The notes beneath the pieces were generated by a model. The model was not told the DNA's origin, did not search any database, and saw nothing but the letters and a program-made list of their open reading frames with translations. Shown here in pieces: positions 21,041 to 32,039 of a stretch of 64,000 bases of DNA; within the stretch, counting starts at the first letter, position 1; every line of letters starts with the position of its first letter. This stretch comes from Pseudomonas massiliensis. Lineage in GTDB: Bacteria > Pseudomonadota > Gammaproteobacteria > Pseudomonadales > Pseudomonadaceae. The stretch spans positions 124,001 to 188,000 of the forward strand of contig NZ_CCYK01000005.1 of the NCBI RefSeq assembly GCF_000826105.1. The letters run 5' to 3'. The position numbers and the translations under genes are program-made.

Positions 21041-22678
21041 TCAGTGGGCTGAAGTCAGCTCTTGTTGGACGCTGGCGACAGTTCTAGGCCAAGGTTTACC
21101 AGCCTGGACCTTTGCTGGCAAGTTCTTGATGGCGGCAACCGCGGCGGCACGGTTCGGGAAACTGCCGTAGGTCACGACGAAAAGCGGCTTGCCCTGCAAG
21201 GTTTTCTTGAAATACCGGTATTCCCCGCCCTGCTCGCGCACGTAGGACTGCGCCGCGCTCTCGGAGCTGGTGCCGAAGATCTGTACCACGTAGCTGCTGG
21301 GCGCCTGGGCCGTATACCAGTTGCCGCCTGTCGCCTTGCTTACCGGCTTGTCCGCCGGCTTGGCAGGAACCGGCGCAGGCTTGGCTACCGCGACTTGCGG
21401 CACAGGCGTGGGCTTGGCCGCCGGCGCAGGCTTGGCTACCGCGACTTGCGGCACAGGCGTGGGCTTGGCCGCCGGCGCAGGCTTGCTTGGTGCCGGCTCC
21501 ATCGGTTGCACTGGCGTTGCGGAGGCGACCGCGGGCGGGGTCACAGCCGGGCCGGCCGGCATGCCGACAGGCGGCGCGCTGGTAGTGACCATTGGGGGCT
21601 GGCTGGGCGTACCCGCATCGGCTGCTGGCGCGCCGTCATCGTCTTCCGCGCCGGCGGCGGAGGCCAGAGGCTCGCGCATCACAGGTTGGCCGTTCAGAGG
21701 CAGCGGCTTGGAGTTGCCAGCGAACTCGATCGACGGGTTACCGTCCTGGTTAGGTTGCGCGCTGCCAGGCTCACCCTGGCCCAAGGGCAGTTGCGCCTGC
21801 TCGCCAGCAGGGGCTGGCGCTTTGTTGTGCCCAGACAACAGGCCGGCAGCGGCGACAATGATCACCACGACGGCGGAAAGGGCCAACAGGTATTTCTTAG
21901 GCATTTTAAGTCCTATGGATGGTCGCTTGACCGCGGAACGACTGGCGATCATCGCCTCGATCATCGAGTCTCGGGCGACCTGGTTGATAGGGCCAGGCCA
22001 GCCGCCGGACGTTTCGTGAATGTCCGCGATCTGCTCGTTGCTGAACAATGCGATTCCCTGGCCGGCGCCCTCCAGGCGCTGGGTCAGGTATTCGCGCGTT
22101 TCTTCCAGGGTATAGGGCTGCAACTCGATGACATGGTAGCGCTCCGGGCCCCATTCGAGCTGCTCCAGGGTCGACAGCAGCGAAGGCTCTCCGAAGAGGA
22201 ACACATGCGGCCGCCCTTCCGGCATTCCCGCCGACAGTTCCAGCAGGGCTTCGAGCGCCGACTCGTCCAGTTGTTCCGCGTCGTCGACCAGCAAATACAC
22301 TTCCTGGCCGGTCAACCCGAGCTGGATCACCCGATGCAGGAGGCTGCCGATCTCGGTATCGGCGGCGCCCACAGCGGGCGCGATCTGCCCGAGCACGCCG
22401 GCGGCATCGCCAGCCCCGCGCGCCGACACCACCACGCTCATCACCGACTGCTTGTTGGTACTGGCCACCAGCGCCTGGCGCAGCAAGGTCTTGCCGCTAC
22501 CATGGGGCCCGGTCACTACCAGCATCAGCTGGCTGTAACGCGCCAGGTGATGCAGTTGGCCCAGTACCGGCTTGCGTTGCGCCGGGAAGAACTTGAACCC
22601 TGGCACGCGAGCGGCAAAGGGGTCATGGTCCAGTTGATAGTGGCCGAGGAAGGCCTCATCGGCATGCAGACTTGTCAT
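21041..22678 (-). CDS. damX: DamX-like AAA ATPase with C-terminal SPOR domain
   Basis: This 545-residue protein starts with an ExeA/GspA-type AAA ATPase (Walker A GPHGSGKT near residues 58-65, LLVDDAEQL Walker B). A single membrane helix follows at about 263-282, then a Pro/Ala-rich linker and a SPOR domain at about 465-540 that should bind denuded septal peptidoglycan. The gene order aroK-aroB-damX equals the E. coli locus, where DamX is a division-ring protein. The linker contains a 17-residue tandem repeat. It starts 16 bases after aroB and is probably in the same transcript. Confidence 0.85.
   Translation of the reverse strand: MTSLHADEAFLGHYQLDHDPFAARVPGFKFFPAQRKPVLGQLHHLARYSQLMLVVTGPHGSGKTLLRQALVASTNKQSVMSVVVSARGAGDAAGVLGQIAPAVGAADTEIGSLLHRVIQLGLTGQEVYLLVDDAEQLDESALEALLELSAGMPEGRPHVFLFGEPSLLSTLEQLEWGPERYHVIELQPYTLEETREYLTQRLEGAGQGIALFSNEQIADIHETSGGWPGPINQVARDSMIEAMIASRSAVKRPSIGLKMPKKYLLALSAVVVIIVAAAGLLSGHNKAPAPAGEQAQLPLGQGEPGSAQPNQDGNPSIEFAGNSKPLPLNGQPVMREPLASAAGAEDDDGAPAADAGTPSQPPMVTTSAPPVGMPAGPAVTPPAVASATPVQPMEPAPSKPAPAAKPTPVPQVAVAKPAPAAKPTPVPQVAVAKPAPVPAKPADKPVSKATGGNWYTAQAPSSYVVQIFGTSSESAAQSYVREQGGEYRYFKKTLQGKPLFVVTYGSFPNRAAAVAAIKNLPAKVQAGKPWPRTVASVQQELTSAH
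21370..21485. repeat. 51-bp in-frame tandem repeat in the DamX-like linker
   Basis: Two identical 51-base units start at 21371 and 21422, and 13 bases of a third start at 21473. Each encodes a 17-residue unit rich in Pro, Ala and Lys (PAPAAKPTPVPQVAVAK). Because the unit is a multiple of three, copy changes would alter linker length without breaking the frame. Confidence 0.9.
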
Positions 22679-22694
22679 CGAACTCTCGTTAACC

Positions 22695-23792
22695 TCAAAG
22701 CTGATCCACGATGGCGCCGTAATCCGACGTCAGCGTGGCCTGGAGTATCTCGGGTGCGTATTCATCGGTCACTACCGCCTCGCCCAGGCGACTGAGCAGG
22801 ACCAGGCGCATGCGGCCATCGAGCACTTTCTTGTCCACGGCCATGTGGCGCATGAAATCATCCGGCCCCATCTCGGCGGGCGGGACAACCGGCAATCCCG
22901 CGCGTACCAGCAGGGCAATGCCGCGGTCGCGCGCCGCGCGATCAAGCCAGCCCAGGCGCATGGACATTTCCAGCGCCATGGCCGTACCGGCGGCCACGGC
23001 TTCTCCATGCAGCCACACACCATACCCCATCTGGGTCTCGATGGCGTGGCCGAACGTATGGCCGAGGTTCAGAGTGGCGCGGACGCCAGCTTCCCGCTCA
23101 TCGGCATTGACCACCACCGCCTTGGCGGCGCAGGAGCGGCTGATGGCTTCGGTGAGCGCGGCCTGGTCCAGGCTGCGCAAGGCGTGGATGTTGTCTTCGA
23201 GCCAGGCAAGGAAAGGTTCGTCGCAGATCAGCCCGTACTTGATCACTTCGGCCAGGCCGGCCGACAGCTCCCGTGGCGGTAGCGAGCGCAGCGTGGCGGT
23301 ATCGATGAGCACGGCCTTGGGCTGGTAGAAGGCTCCGATCATGTTTTTGCCCAGGGGGTGATTGATGCCGGTCTTGCCGCCTACGGAAGAGTCGACCTGG
23401 GACAGCAGGGTGGTCGGTACCTGGATGAAGTCCACGCCCCGCTGATAGCAGGCCGCGGCGAACCCGGCCATGTCCCCCACCACGCCGCCACCAAGGGCGA
23501 CGATGGTGGTGCGACGGTCGTGACGGCTTTCCAGAAGGCCGTCGAAGATGAGCTGCAAGGTTTCCCAGTTCTTGAACGCCTCGCCGTCCGGAAGGATGAC
23601 AGGTCGTATCGAACGCCCTTCCAACCCCTTGCAGAGCTGTTCAAGGTACAAGGGAGCGACCGTTTCATTGGTCACCACCGCTACCTGTCGTCCGGCCAGG
23701 TGGGGCTGGATCAGCTCCGGGTTGCCCAGCAGGTTTTCGCCAATATGAATCGGGTAGCTGCGTTCAGCCAGTTCGACCTTGAGTGTTCGCAT
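22695..23792 (-). CDS. aroB: 3-dehydroquinate synthase
   Basis: This 365-residue NAD- and Zn-dependent enzyme converts DAHP to 3-dehydroquinate, the second shikimate step. [16 protein letters not shown] binds [19 protein letters not shown] binds the substrate phosphate, and GHTFGHAIE supplies zinc ligands. The ATG at 23792 gives the family N-terminus MRTLKVEL; the open frame extends upstream but is not conserved. It follows aroK by 49 bases. Confidence 0.97.
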   Translation of the reverse strand: MRTLKVELAERSYPIHIGENLLGNPELIQPHLAGRQVAVVTNETVAPLYLEQLCKGLEGRSIRPVILPDGEAFKNWETLQLIFDGLLESRHDRRTTIVALGGGVVGDMAGFAAACYQRGVDFIQVPTTLLSQVDSSVGGKTGINHPLGKNMIGAFYQPKAVLIDTATLRSLPPRELSAGLAEVIKYGLICDEPFLAWLEDNIHALRSLDQAALTEAISRSCAAKAVVVNADEREAGVRATLNLGHTFGHAIETQMGYGVWLHGEAVAAGTAMALEMSMRLGWLDRAARDRGIALLVRAGLPVVPPAEMGPDDFMRHMAVDKKVLDGRMRLVLLSRLGEAVVTDEYAPEILQATLTSDYGAIVDQL

Positions 23793-23841
23793 CGCTTTGC
23801 AAGTCCGGTTCTGTAGCCATGGGTCGTGATAGCGGCGCGCG

Positions 23842-24360
23842 TCATCTGGGTGGCAGTTGACGCAAGCGCTCGAGAATGTCGAGAACGACCATGCGGGGTG
23901 GACGCTCATCCGTTTCCACCACCAGGTCGGCGATCTCCCGGTAGAGGGGATCCCGGATCTCCAGGAGAGCGCGCAGGGTAGCCTCCGGGTTCGGCGTACG
24001 CAGCAATGGCCGGTTGCGGTCACGGGCGGTACGGCCCACCTGCTGCTCGACCGAGGCGTGAAGATACACCACACGCCCCCCGGCGCGCAGGATCCGCCGA
24101 TTGGTGTCGCGCATCACCGCGCCGCCGCCCGTGGCCAGGACCACGCCATCGTAGGCGCAAAGCTCGCCCAGCATGGCATGTTCGCGCTCGCGAAAGCCCG
24201 CCTCGCCCTCACGGTCGAAGATCCACGGGATGTTCGCCCCACAGCGAGTCTCGATTTCCTTGTCGGAATCCCGGAACGGCAAACGCAACTCTTTGGCCAG
24301 CAAACGGCCGATGGTGCTCTTTCCCGCGCCCATCGGCCCAACGAGTATCAGATTTCGCAC
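23842..24360 (-). CDS. aroK: Shikimate kinase
   Basis: This 172-residue kinase phosphorylates shikimate at O3 with ATP. It has the P-loop GPMGAGKST at residues 8-16, the DSD shikimate-binding motif (FRDSDKEIE) and GGGAV in the substrate pocket. Translation starts at a GTG at 24360, four bases after the pilQ stop, so shikimate genes are coupled to the pilus operon as in other gammaproteobacteria. Confidence 0.96.
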   Translation of the reverse strand: MRNLILVGPMGAGKSTIGRLLAKELRLPFRDSDKEIETRCGANIPWIFDREGEAGFREREHAMLGELCAYDGVVLATGGGAVMRDTNRRILRAGGRVVYLHASVEQQVGRTARDRNRPLLRTPNPEATLRALLEIRDPLYREIADLVVETDERPPRMVVLDILERLRQLPPR

Positions 24361-24364
24361 AGAA

Positions 24365-26473
24365 TCAATGACTCACAGCAATCGCCTGGTTGTTCATGAT
24401 ACGCGGAGTCAGGAATACCAGCAGCTCGGATTTTTCTTCCGAGACCGTATCGCTGCGGAATAGCCGGCCTATGTACGGCACATCGCCCAGGAAGGGGACT
24501 TTCTGCGTGGTCTTGTTCTGGGTATTGGAGAACACTCCACCGATGACGATGGTCTCGCCGTCATTCACCAATACCTTGGCGTTGACTTCGTTCTTGTCGA
24601 TAGGCGGTACGCCCAGTACCTCGTTCAGGTAGTCAGGGGCGTCCTTGGTCACCTTCACCTCCATGATGATGCGGTTGTCTGGAGTGATTTGCGGCGTGAC
24701 CTCCAGGGACAGCGACGCTTCCTTGAAGGAAACCGTGGTCGCGCCGCTGGAACTGGATTCCTGGTAGGGAATTTCCTGCCCCTTGAGGATCTTGGCCGTT
24801 TCCTTGTCGGAAGTGACTACCTTGGGCTGGGACACTACCTCGCCATTGCCGGTTGCCTCCATTGCGCTGAGCTCGAGGTCGATCAAGGTATTGTTGGTAA
24901 CGAAGCCCAGGCCGATACCTGACGTGGCGTCAGTGGCGCCCATGTCCACGAAGGGTACGTTGGTGCCGGTATCGGTGCCTGTATTGCCCGACTCGTCGCC
25001 ATTGTTATCCAGGCCGTAGATGGTGGTATTGCCATGGCCGGTGGAAGTGCCACCCCAGCGTACCCCCAGGGACTTGTCGTAGCCGACGGTGGCCTCGACG
25101 ATGCGTGCTTCGATCATCACCTGCCGCACGGGGATATCCAGCTGGGCCACGATGCGACGCAGCTCATCGAGGCTTTCCTGAGTCTGGTAGGCGATGATGC
25201 TGTTGGTGCGGTCGTCCACGGTGATGGACCCGCGCGCGTCGGTATTGTCCTTGGAGCCGGTCACAGACTGAAACAGCTTGGCGATGTCGGCGGCCTTGGC
25301 ATAGTTCACCTGGATCAGGTCCCGACGCAGCGGGGCGAGTTCCTGCAGCTGCTTCTGGGATTCAAGTTCCTGGCGTTCGCGGGCGGCGATCTCGTCCGCT
25401 GGCGCCACCAGCAGCACGTTGCCCACCTTGCGCTTGTCCAGCCCCTTGGTCTTGAGCACCAGGTCCAGGGCCTGGTCCCACGGGACATTCTGCAGCCGCA
25501 GGGTAATGCCGCCTTGAACGGTATCACTGGCAACCAGGTTGAGGTTGGTGAAATCGGCGATCAGCTGGAGCACCGACCGGACATCGATGTCCTGGAAATT
25601 CAGCGAGAGCTTCTCGCCGGTGTATACATTGCGGTCGGCGTTGCGACGCTGCACGTCTTCGTTGGTGAGCGGCCGGACGCTGATGGTCAACCGGTTCTCG
25701 GTCTGGAAGGCCGAATAGTCGAACGCTCCGGACGCCTCTATTGAAACCGTGGAGGCCTCGCCTGCCTGGGTGGAACTGACGAACTGCACCGGTGTGGCGA
25801 AGTCCTTGACGTCCAGGCGCAGCCTGAGTGGATCCGGCAAGGCGGTACGGGCGAATGTGACTATGATCCGGCCGCCCTGTTCCTTTACATCAGGGCTGAT
25901 CGACGGGTCGCTCAGGTCGATGACCACGTTGCCCTCGCCAAGCGCGCCGCGCTGGAAGTCCACATTGCGGATGGCTCTGCCTGGAATACCCACGACCGGG
26001 GCCCGGGGCGCGGCGGCCGTTGTCGTCCGGGATGCGGCGGCTGGCGCGGACGCTGCTTTGGGGGCTGTGCCGGTGGAGGCCTGGACGGCATTGGCGCCCG
26101 GACCGATGAGCACGAAGACATTGTTGCCTTCGACCCGGGTACTGTAGGGCACCAGGGTGGCCAGGTTGACGATCAGGCGCGTACGGTCCTTGGCTTCGAT
26201 CAAGGCCAGGGTGCGTGCGTTGCCCACGCCCAGGTCGCGGCTACGGTTGGCGACCTGGGTCACCACGCCGGGAAAGTCCAGGGCGATGCGGGCCGGATCT
26301 TCGGTGGTATAGCCGCGTGGCGCGGTTACCGGGCTGTCGAAGGACAGCTTCAGCTCCACGCGATCACCCGGCAACGCGGCTACATCGACCGACTTCAGGG
26401 TGGCCGCCAGCAGGGCTGGCGACACCAGCATCGCGACCAGCGCGGCGCCTAGGGCGGAGAGGATCCTGTTCAT
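24365..26473 (-). CDS. pilQ: Type IV pilus secretin PilQ
   Basis: This 702-residue outer-membrane secretin is the exit pore for type IV pili. A signal peptide (about residues 1-24) is followed by two AMIN domains that bind peptidoglycan, an STN/N0 domain near 315-380 ([20 protein letters not shown]), an N1 domain and the secretin barrel ([16 protein letters not shown] near the end). The start is the ATG at 26473; the frame stays open further upstream but overlaps the pilP end. It is the last pil gene of the operon. Confidence 0.96.
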   Translation of the reverse strand: MNRILSALGAALVAMLVSPALLAATLKSVDVAALPGDRVELKLSFDSPVTAPRGYTTEDPARIALDFPGVVTQVANRSRDLGVGNARTLALIEAKDRTRLIVNLATLVPYSTRVEGNNVFVLIGPGANAVQASTGTAPKAASAPAAASRTTTAAAPRAPVVGIPGRAIRNVDFQRGALGEGNVVIDLSDPSISPDVKEQGGRIIVTFARTALPDPLRLRLDVKDFATPVQFVSSTQAGEASTVSIEASGAFDYSAFQTENRLTISVRPLTNEDVQRRNADRNVYTGEKLSLNFQDIDVRSVLQLIADFTNLNLVASDTVQGGITLRLQNVPWDQALDLVLKTKGLDKRKVGNVLLVAPADEIAARERQELESQKQLQELAPLRRDLIQVNYAKAADIAKLFQSVTGSKDNTDARGSITVDDRTNSIIAYQTQESLDELRRIVAQLDIPVRQVMIEARIVEATVGYDKSLGVRWGGTSTGHGNTTIYGLDNNGDESGNTGTDTGTNVPFVDMGATDATSGIGLGFVTNNTLIDLELSAMEATGNGEVVSQPKVVTSDKETAKILKGQEIPYQESSSSGATTVSFKEASLSLEVTPQITPDNRIIMEVKVTKDAPDYLNEVLGVPPIDKNEVNAKVLVNDGETIVIGGVFSNTQNKTTQKVPFLGDVPYIGRLFRSDTVSEEKSELLVFLTPRIMNNQAIAVSH

Positions 26474-26507
26474 CGTTGTTTTCCACTGAGCATGCTGTAC
26501 CGACCCG

Positions 26508-27035
26508 TCAGGAGGGTTCCTTGAGCAAAATGGCGCGTGGCCGTTCGAGCCACCCCCCTTCGCCGTCCGGAACGAGTTCCACCACATCGACTTCTGTGTC
26601 GCTGATAGCGATGATCTTGCCATCGTTCTGGCCAATGTAGTCGCCTACCTTCACCCGATGCACGCCTCCGCCGCCTTTCATCAAGGCAAAACGCCCACCG
26701 GCATTGGCCAGGGTGCCGACCATTTCGAAATCCTCGATATTGAAGCCCTCCAGGAACTGCTTCACCCGATTCGGATCAGGATGAATATCCTTCGACCCCT
26801 TGGGCCGATTCGCCTGTTCCACACGGATGGGTGGCTGGAAGGGGCTGCGCAGGTCCGACGCCTGATAGGTGAAGGCCTGGTACGCCTGAAAACGCGGGAT
26901 GGGCTCGATGGTGCCCTTGGGCTTCTCGTTCACTTCCTTGAGAAACGCATCTATATCGGAAAAATCGTCCGAGCCGCCACAAGCGGAAAGCACGGTGATG
27001 ACCAACAGCAGGCCCGCCTTGGCCCAGGCCTTCAT
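26508..27035 (-). CDS. pilP: Type IV pilus inner-membrane lipoprotein PilP
   Basis: This 175-residue lipoprotein has a lipobox, VLSAC, with the lipidated Cys19. A disordered linker leads to a beta-sandwich domain (about 90-165) that docks to the PilQ N0 domain and links the PilMNO platform to the secretin. The start overlaps the pilO stop by four bases (ATGA), indicating translational coupling. Confidence 0.95.
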   Translation of the reverse strand: MKAWAKAGLLLVITVLSACGGSDDFSDIDAFLKEVNEKPKGTIEPIPRFQAYQAFTYQASDLRSPFQPPIRVEQANRPKGSKDIHPDPNRVKQFLEGFNIEDFEMVGTLANAGGRFALMKGGGGVHRVKVGDYIGQNDGKIIAISDTEVDVVELVPDGEGGWLERPRAILLKEPS

Positions 27036-27655
27036 TGTGGCAGCCCCTTGTCGTTGTAACGGTAGGTCTTGGCCAGGATCTGCATGCGCAGCTGCGAGGC
27101 ATTGCCCTGGTTGGCGGGCTTCACGTCGAAGTCATGCAGGGTGACGATCCGGGGCAGGCTTGCCACTCCGCTGACGAAGGTCGCCAGGTCATGGTAATTG
27201 CCGGTGACGGTGATCTGGATAGGCAGCTCGATGTAGAACTGCTGGGCCGTTTCCGGCAACAGCTTGATTTCCTGGAATTCCAGCCCGGCACCCAGGCCGG
27301 TGCGAGTGATGTCTTCCAGCAGGCCAGGCACCTCGGTATCGCTGGGAAGCTGACGCAGCATGGCACCGAATGACGTTTCCATTTCCTTCATCTGGGCCGT
27401 GTAGGCTTCCAGGTTCGCTGCCTGGAAAGCCTTGGTCGCGTACTGCTGGCGTAGCGTTTCCTCTTGGGCGATATGGGCGTCCAGGTCCGCTTCCAGATCC
27501 TGTAGGCGGAAGTAATAACCCAGCCCGAGCAGAAGCAAGGCCAGCAGAATGGCCGCGATGACCTTCACCGGGCCGGGCCAGCTGCCCATGTTGTTGACAT
27601 CGAGCTCGCTCAGCTCGACTTTCTTCAGGCTGTCCAGCCAGGCTGCCCCCTTCAT
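27032..27655 (-). CDS. pilO: Type IV pilus alignment protein PilO
   Basis: This 207-residue protein has a short cytoplasmic N-terminus, one membrane helix (about 30-50, VIAAILLALLLLGLGYYF), a coiled coil and a ferredoxin-like periplasmic domain. It dimerises with PilN in the alignment complex. It overlaps pilN and pilP by four bases each. Confidence 0.95.
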   Translation of the reverse strand: MKGAAWLDSLKKVELSELDVNNMGSWPGPVKVIAAILLALLLLGLGYYFRLQDLEADLDAHIAQEETLRQQYATKAFQAANLEAYTAQMKEMETSFGAMLRQLPSDTEVPGLLEDITRTGLGAGLEFQEIKLLPETAQQFYIELPIQITVTGNYHDLATFVSGVASLPRIVTLHDFDVKPANQGNASQLRMQILAKTYRYNDKGLPQ

Positions 27656-28247
27656 TTATCGACCTCCTCCACCGCCGGCGCGGTTTGCCGTACGGACAGC
27701 TGGAACAGGTTGGCCTGGTCGGTGCCGATGTCGGCCGCGGCGCTCTCGTCGCTGGCGTCGTCGGTCTTGGCCTTGACTTCGGTAAGGGTGGGCGATTCGA
27801 GCCAGGGCGAGGCATCGAGGTTTCGCATCAGGTCCGATACCCGATTGTTGGATTCGGCGGCCCCGGAGATGTTGATCTGCTTGTCGACCATCTTCACCTC
27901 GGTGAAATAGACCCCGTCCGGCAAGGTGCGAACCAGCTGATCGAAGATGCGCCCTATGATCGGCCGGTTGCCTTGCAGGTCCTGAATGATGCGCATGCGC
28001 GCCAGCAGCTGCTTGCGGCGGGTCTTGAGCTCGCTGATGGCCTTGATCCGTTGTTCAAGGTTGGCATTCTGGGTTTGCAGATAGTTGTTGCGGGCGGTCT
28101 GGCGGTCGATCTGCCCGGAAATATACTGGCTGGCCAGGAAAATGACTCCGCCGCTGAACAGCACCACCGCCGCCAGCAGCATGAAGAATTGCTTCTTGCG
28201 CTCTTCGCGCAACTGCTCCCGCCAGGGCAACAGGTTGATGCGTGCCA

Positions 28248-28248
<1 letters not shown>
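27652..28248 (-). CDS. pilN: Type IV pilus alignment protein PilN
   Basis: This 198-residue protein starts with the conserved cytoplasmic motif INLLPWRE, which inserts into the PilM groove, followed by a membrane helix (about 22-42), a coiled coil and a periplasmic ferredoxin-like domain. The ATG at 28248 overlaps the pilM stop by one base and gives the canonical N-terminus MARINLLPW; an upstream in-frame start at 28278 is not supported. Confidence 0.95.
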
Positions 28249-29339
<1,091 letters not shown>

Positions 29340-29491
29340 TTACGGACCGTTTATGGTACCCGGCATTTAATAGCAGTCTTGACAGAAGCGCAAATGACGC
29401 TCCACCCCAAATTGCTTATAATGCCGAGCGTTTTTTTGCCTTGGCCCATGCTTGCCGCCAAGCCCCAATTCTCAATGGAAATCCGAAAGCC

Positions 29492-31927
29492 TTGATCCGC
29501 CTGCTCAAGTTTTTCTGCTGGACCTTCCTCGCCGTGGTATGCGGGCTTCTGCTCGGCCTGAGCGGCGCATATCTGTATCTTAGCCCCGGCCTGCCGTCCG
29601 TGGAGGCTCTGAAAAGCGTTCAGTTGCAAATTCCTCTTCGGGTTTACAGCAGCGACGGCAAATTGATAGCAGAATTTGGCGAGATGCGCCGGTCTCCGAT
29701 CAAGTTTTCCGACATCCCGCCTCATTTCATCCAGGCCCTGCTGTCCGCCGAGGACGACAACTTCGAGAACCATTACGGAGTGGACCCTTCCAGCCTGGTC
29801 CGCGCCGCCAGCCAACTGCTGCGTAGCGGCCACATCCAGACCGGCGGCAGCACCATCACCATGCAGGTGGCGAAGAACTACTTCCTGACCAGCGAGCGCA
29901 GCTTCTCGCGCAAGACCAACGAAATTCTGCTGGCCTTGCAGATCGAACGCGAGCTGACCAAGGACGAGATCCTCGAGCTGTACGTGAACAAGATCTACCT
30001 GGGCAACCGGGCCTACGGCATCGAGGCCGCGGCGCAGGTGTACTACGGCAAGTCCATCCGGGACTGCAGCCTGGCCCAGATGGCGATGATCGCCGGCCTG
30101 CCGAAGGCTCCCTCACGCTTCAACCCCCTGGCCAACCCGGCACGCGCCAAGGAGCGTCGGGACTGGATCCTGGGCCGCATGTACAAGCTGGGCAAGATCG
30201 ACCAGGCCAGCTATGACACCGCCCTGGCCGAGCCCATCAACGCCAGTTACCACGTCCCCACCCCTGAGGTGAATGCGCCCTACATCGCCGAGATGGCCCG
30301 CGCCGAAATGGTCGGGCGGTTCGGCAGCGCGGCCTATACCGAGGGCTTCCGGGTCACCACCACGGTGCCGAGCAACCTGCAGGAACACGCCAACAAGGCC
30401 GTTCTCGAGGGCCTGCTCACCTATGACCAGCGCCATGGCTATCGCGGGCCCGAGTCCCGACTGCCTGGCAAGACCCGCGAAGCCTGGCTCGCCGAGCTGA
30501 CGCGCCAGCGCCCGCTCAACTCGCTGGAGCCGGCGATCGTCACCCATGTGGACAAGGCCGGCCTGACGGTACTGACCCGGGACGACAAGCAAGAGCCCGT
30601 GAGTTGGGACAGCATGAAGTGGGCGCGACCATTCCTCAATACCAACAGTCAGGGCCGCGCGCCGAGCCAGCCGGCGGATGTCGCCCAGGTCGGCGACCTG
30701 ATCCGCGTCCAGCGCCAGGACGATGGCAGCCTCAGGTTCAGCCAGGTGCCCACCGCCCAGAGCGCGCTCGTTTCCCTGGACCCGCATGACGGCGCCATCA
30801 GGGCGCTGGTCGGTGGCTTCGCCTTCGAGCAGAGCAACTACAACCGTGCCACCCAGGCGAAGCGGCAGCCGGGCTCAAGCTTCAAGCCCTTCATCTATAG
30901 TGCCGCCCTGGATAATGGCTACACCCCCGCCAGCCTGGTCAATGATGCCCCGATCGTGTTCGTGGACGAATTCCTCGACAAGGTCTGGCGGCCGAAGAAC
31001 GACACCAATACGTTCCTTGGCCCGATACGCCTGCGCGAAGCCCTGTACAAGTCCCGCAACCTGGTCTCGATCAGGGTGCTCCAGAGCCTGGGCGTCGACC
31101 ATACCATCGACTACATCACCCGCTTCGGCTTCAATCGCCAGGACTTGCCGCGCAACCTCTCCCTGGCCCTCGGCACCGCAACCCTGACTCCGATGGAAAT
31201 CGCCACGGGCTGGAGCACCTTCGCCAATGGCGGGTTCAAGGTCAGCCCATACTTGATCCAGAAGATCGAGAGCCGTAACGGTGATGTTCTGTTCACCGCC
31301 AACCCGGCCGTGGTGCCTACCAAGGCCGAAGAGGCCAGCGAGCCGCCAGCGCCCGTCGTCACCGAGGCCACGAGCAACGACGCCCAAACCGGAACCAGGG
31401 CACCAGAGGCAACGACACCTCAATATGCGCCCCGTATCGTCGATGGCCGTACAACCTACATCCTTACCAGCATGCTGCAGGACGTCATCAAGAAAGGCAC
31501 CGGACGCCGTGCCCTGGCCATGAACCGTCCAGACATCGCAGGCAAGACGGGTACCACCAACGATTCGAAGGACGCCTGGTTCTCCGGCTACAACGCTGAC
31601 TACATGACCACGGTCTGGACGGGCTTCGACCAGCCTGAAACCCTGGGCCACAAGGAGTTCGGCGGCACGGTGGCCCTGCCCATCTGGATGAACTACATGG
31701 GCGCCGCGCTCAAGGACAAGCCGCCGCATACCCAGCCTGAGCCGGAAGGCATCGTCAGCCTGCGGGTCGACCCTGTCAGCGGCCGCGCGGCCACTCCGGC
31801 CACGCCCAATGCCTACTTCGAACTGTTCAAGAGCGAGGACACCCCGCCTTCAGTCAACGAACTGGGCAACGGCGCACCTGGCAGCCCGTTGCCAGCGGAC
31901 GAAGCAGCGCCCATGGACCTGTTCTGA
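29492..31927 (+). CDS. ponA: Bifunctional penicillin-binding protein 1A
   Basis: This 811-residue class A PBP polymerises and cross-links peptidoglycan. An N-terminal anchor helix (about 5-27) is followed by the GT51 transglycosylase domain (SAEDDNFENHYG and GGSTITMQVAKN), an ODD/OB insert near 310-410, and the transpeptidase domain with SSFK, KSRN and KTGTT as SxxK, SxN and KTG motifs. The TTG at 29492 is chosen because the conserved N-terminus MIRLLKFF begins there; the frame is open to 29441. A TATAAT at 29417-29422 could be its -10 element. Confidence 0.93.
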   Translation: MIRLLKFFCWTFLAVVCGLLLGLSGAYLYLSPGLPSVEALKSVQLQIPLRVYSSDGKLIAEFGEMRRSPIKFSDIPPHFIQALLSAEDDNFENHYGVDPSSLVRAASQLLRSGHIQTGGSTITMQVAKNYFLTSERSFSRKTNEILLALQIERELTKDEILELYVNKIYLGNRAYGIEAAAQVYYGKSIRDCSLAQMAMIAGLPKAPSRFNPLANPARAKERRDWILGRMYKLGKIDQASYDTALAEPINASYHVPTPEVNAPYIAEMARAEMVGRFGSAAYTEGFRVTTTVPSNLQEHANKAVLEGLLTYDQRHGYRGPESRLPGKTREAWLAELTRQRPLNSLEPAIVTHVDKAGLTVLTRDDKQEPVSWDSMKWARPFLNTNSQGRAPSQPADVAQVGDLIRVQRQDDGSLRFSQVPTAQSALVSLDPHDGAIRALVGGFAFEQSNYNRATQAKRQPGSSFKPFIYSAALDNGYTPASLVNDAPIVFVDEFLDKVWRPKNDTNTFLGPIRLREALYKSRNLVSIRVLQSLGVDHTIDYITRFGFNRQDLPRNLSLALGTATLTPMEIATGWSTFANGGFKVSPYLIQKIESRNGDVLFTANPAVVPTKAEEASEPPAPVVTEATSNDAQTGTRAPEATTPQYAPRIVDGRTTYILTSMLQDVIKKGTGRRALAMNRPDIAGKTGTTNDSKDAWFSGYNADYMTTVWTGFDQPETLGHKEFGGTVALPIWMNYMGAALKDKPPHTQPEPEGIVSLRVDPVSGRAATPATPNAYFELFKSEDTPPSVNELGNGAPGSPLPADEAAPMDLF

Positions 31928-32003
31928 CAGGGTACCGCCGGGCCCTGTGGCCCGGTCGGGCGCCAGTCCCAGCTGGCGAATGTTCATATTTCAGGCATTA
32001 AAA

Positions 32004-32023
32004 AACCGGCCATCAGGCCGGTT
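32004..32023 (-). terminator. Rho-independent terminator after maeB
   Basis: AACCGGCC, loop ATCA, GGCCGGTT gives an eight-pair stem. On the minus strand it is followed by TTTT, 16 bases past the malic enzyme stop. It also lies downstream of ponA and may serve both converging transcripts. Confidence 0.85.
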
Positions 32024-32039
32024 CTTCATTGCAGGGTCA

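Noticed and set aside
24365..26635. 756-codon version of PilQ
   Set aside because: The first 54 codons overlap pilP and are not conserved; ATG 26473 opens a proper signal peptide.
29379..29422. TTGACA and TATAAT as one sigma-70 promoter for ponA
   Set aside because: The two hexamers are 32 bases apart, too far to work together; only the TATAAT is kept as a possible -10.
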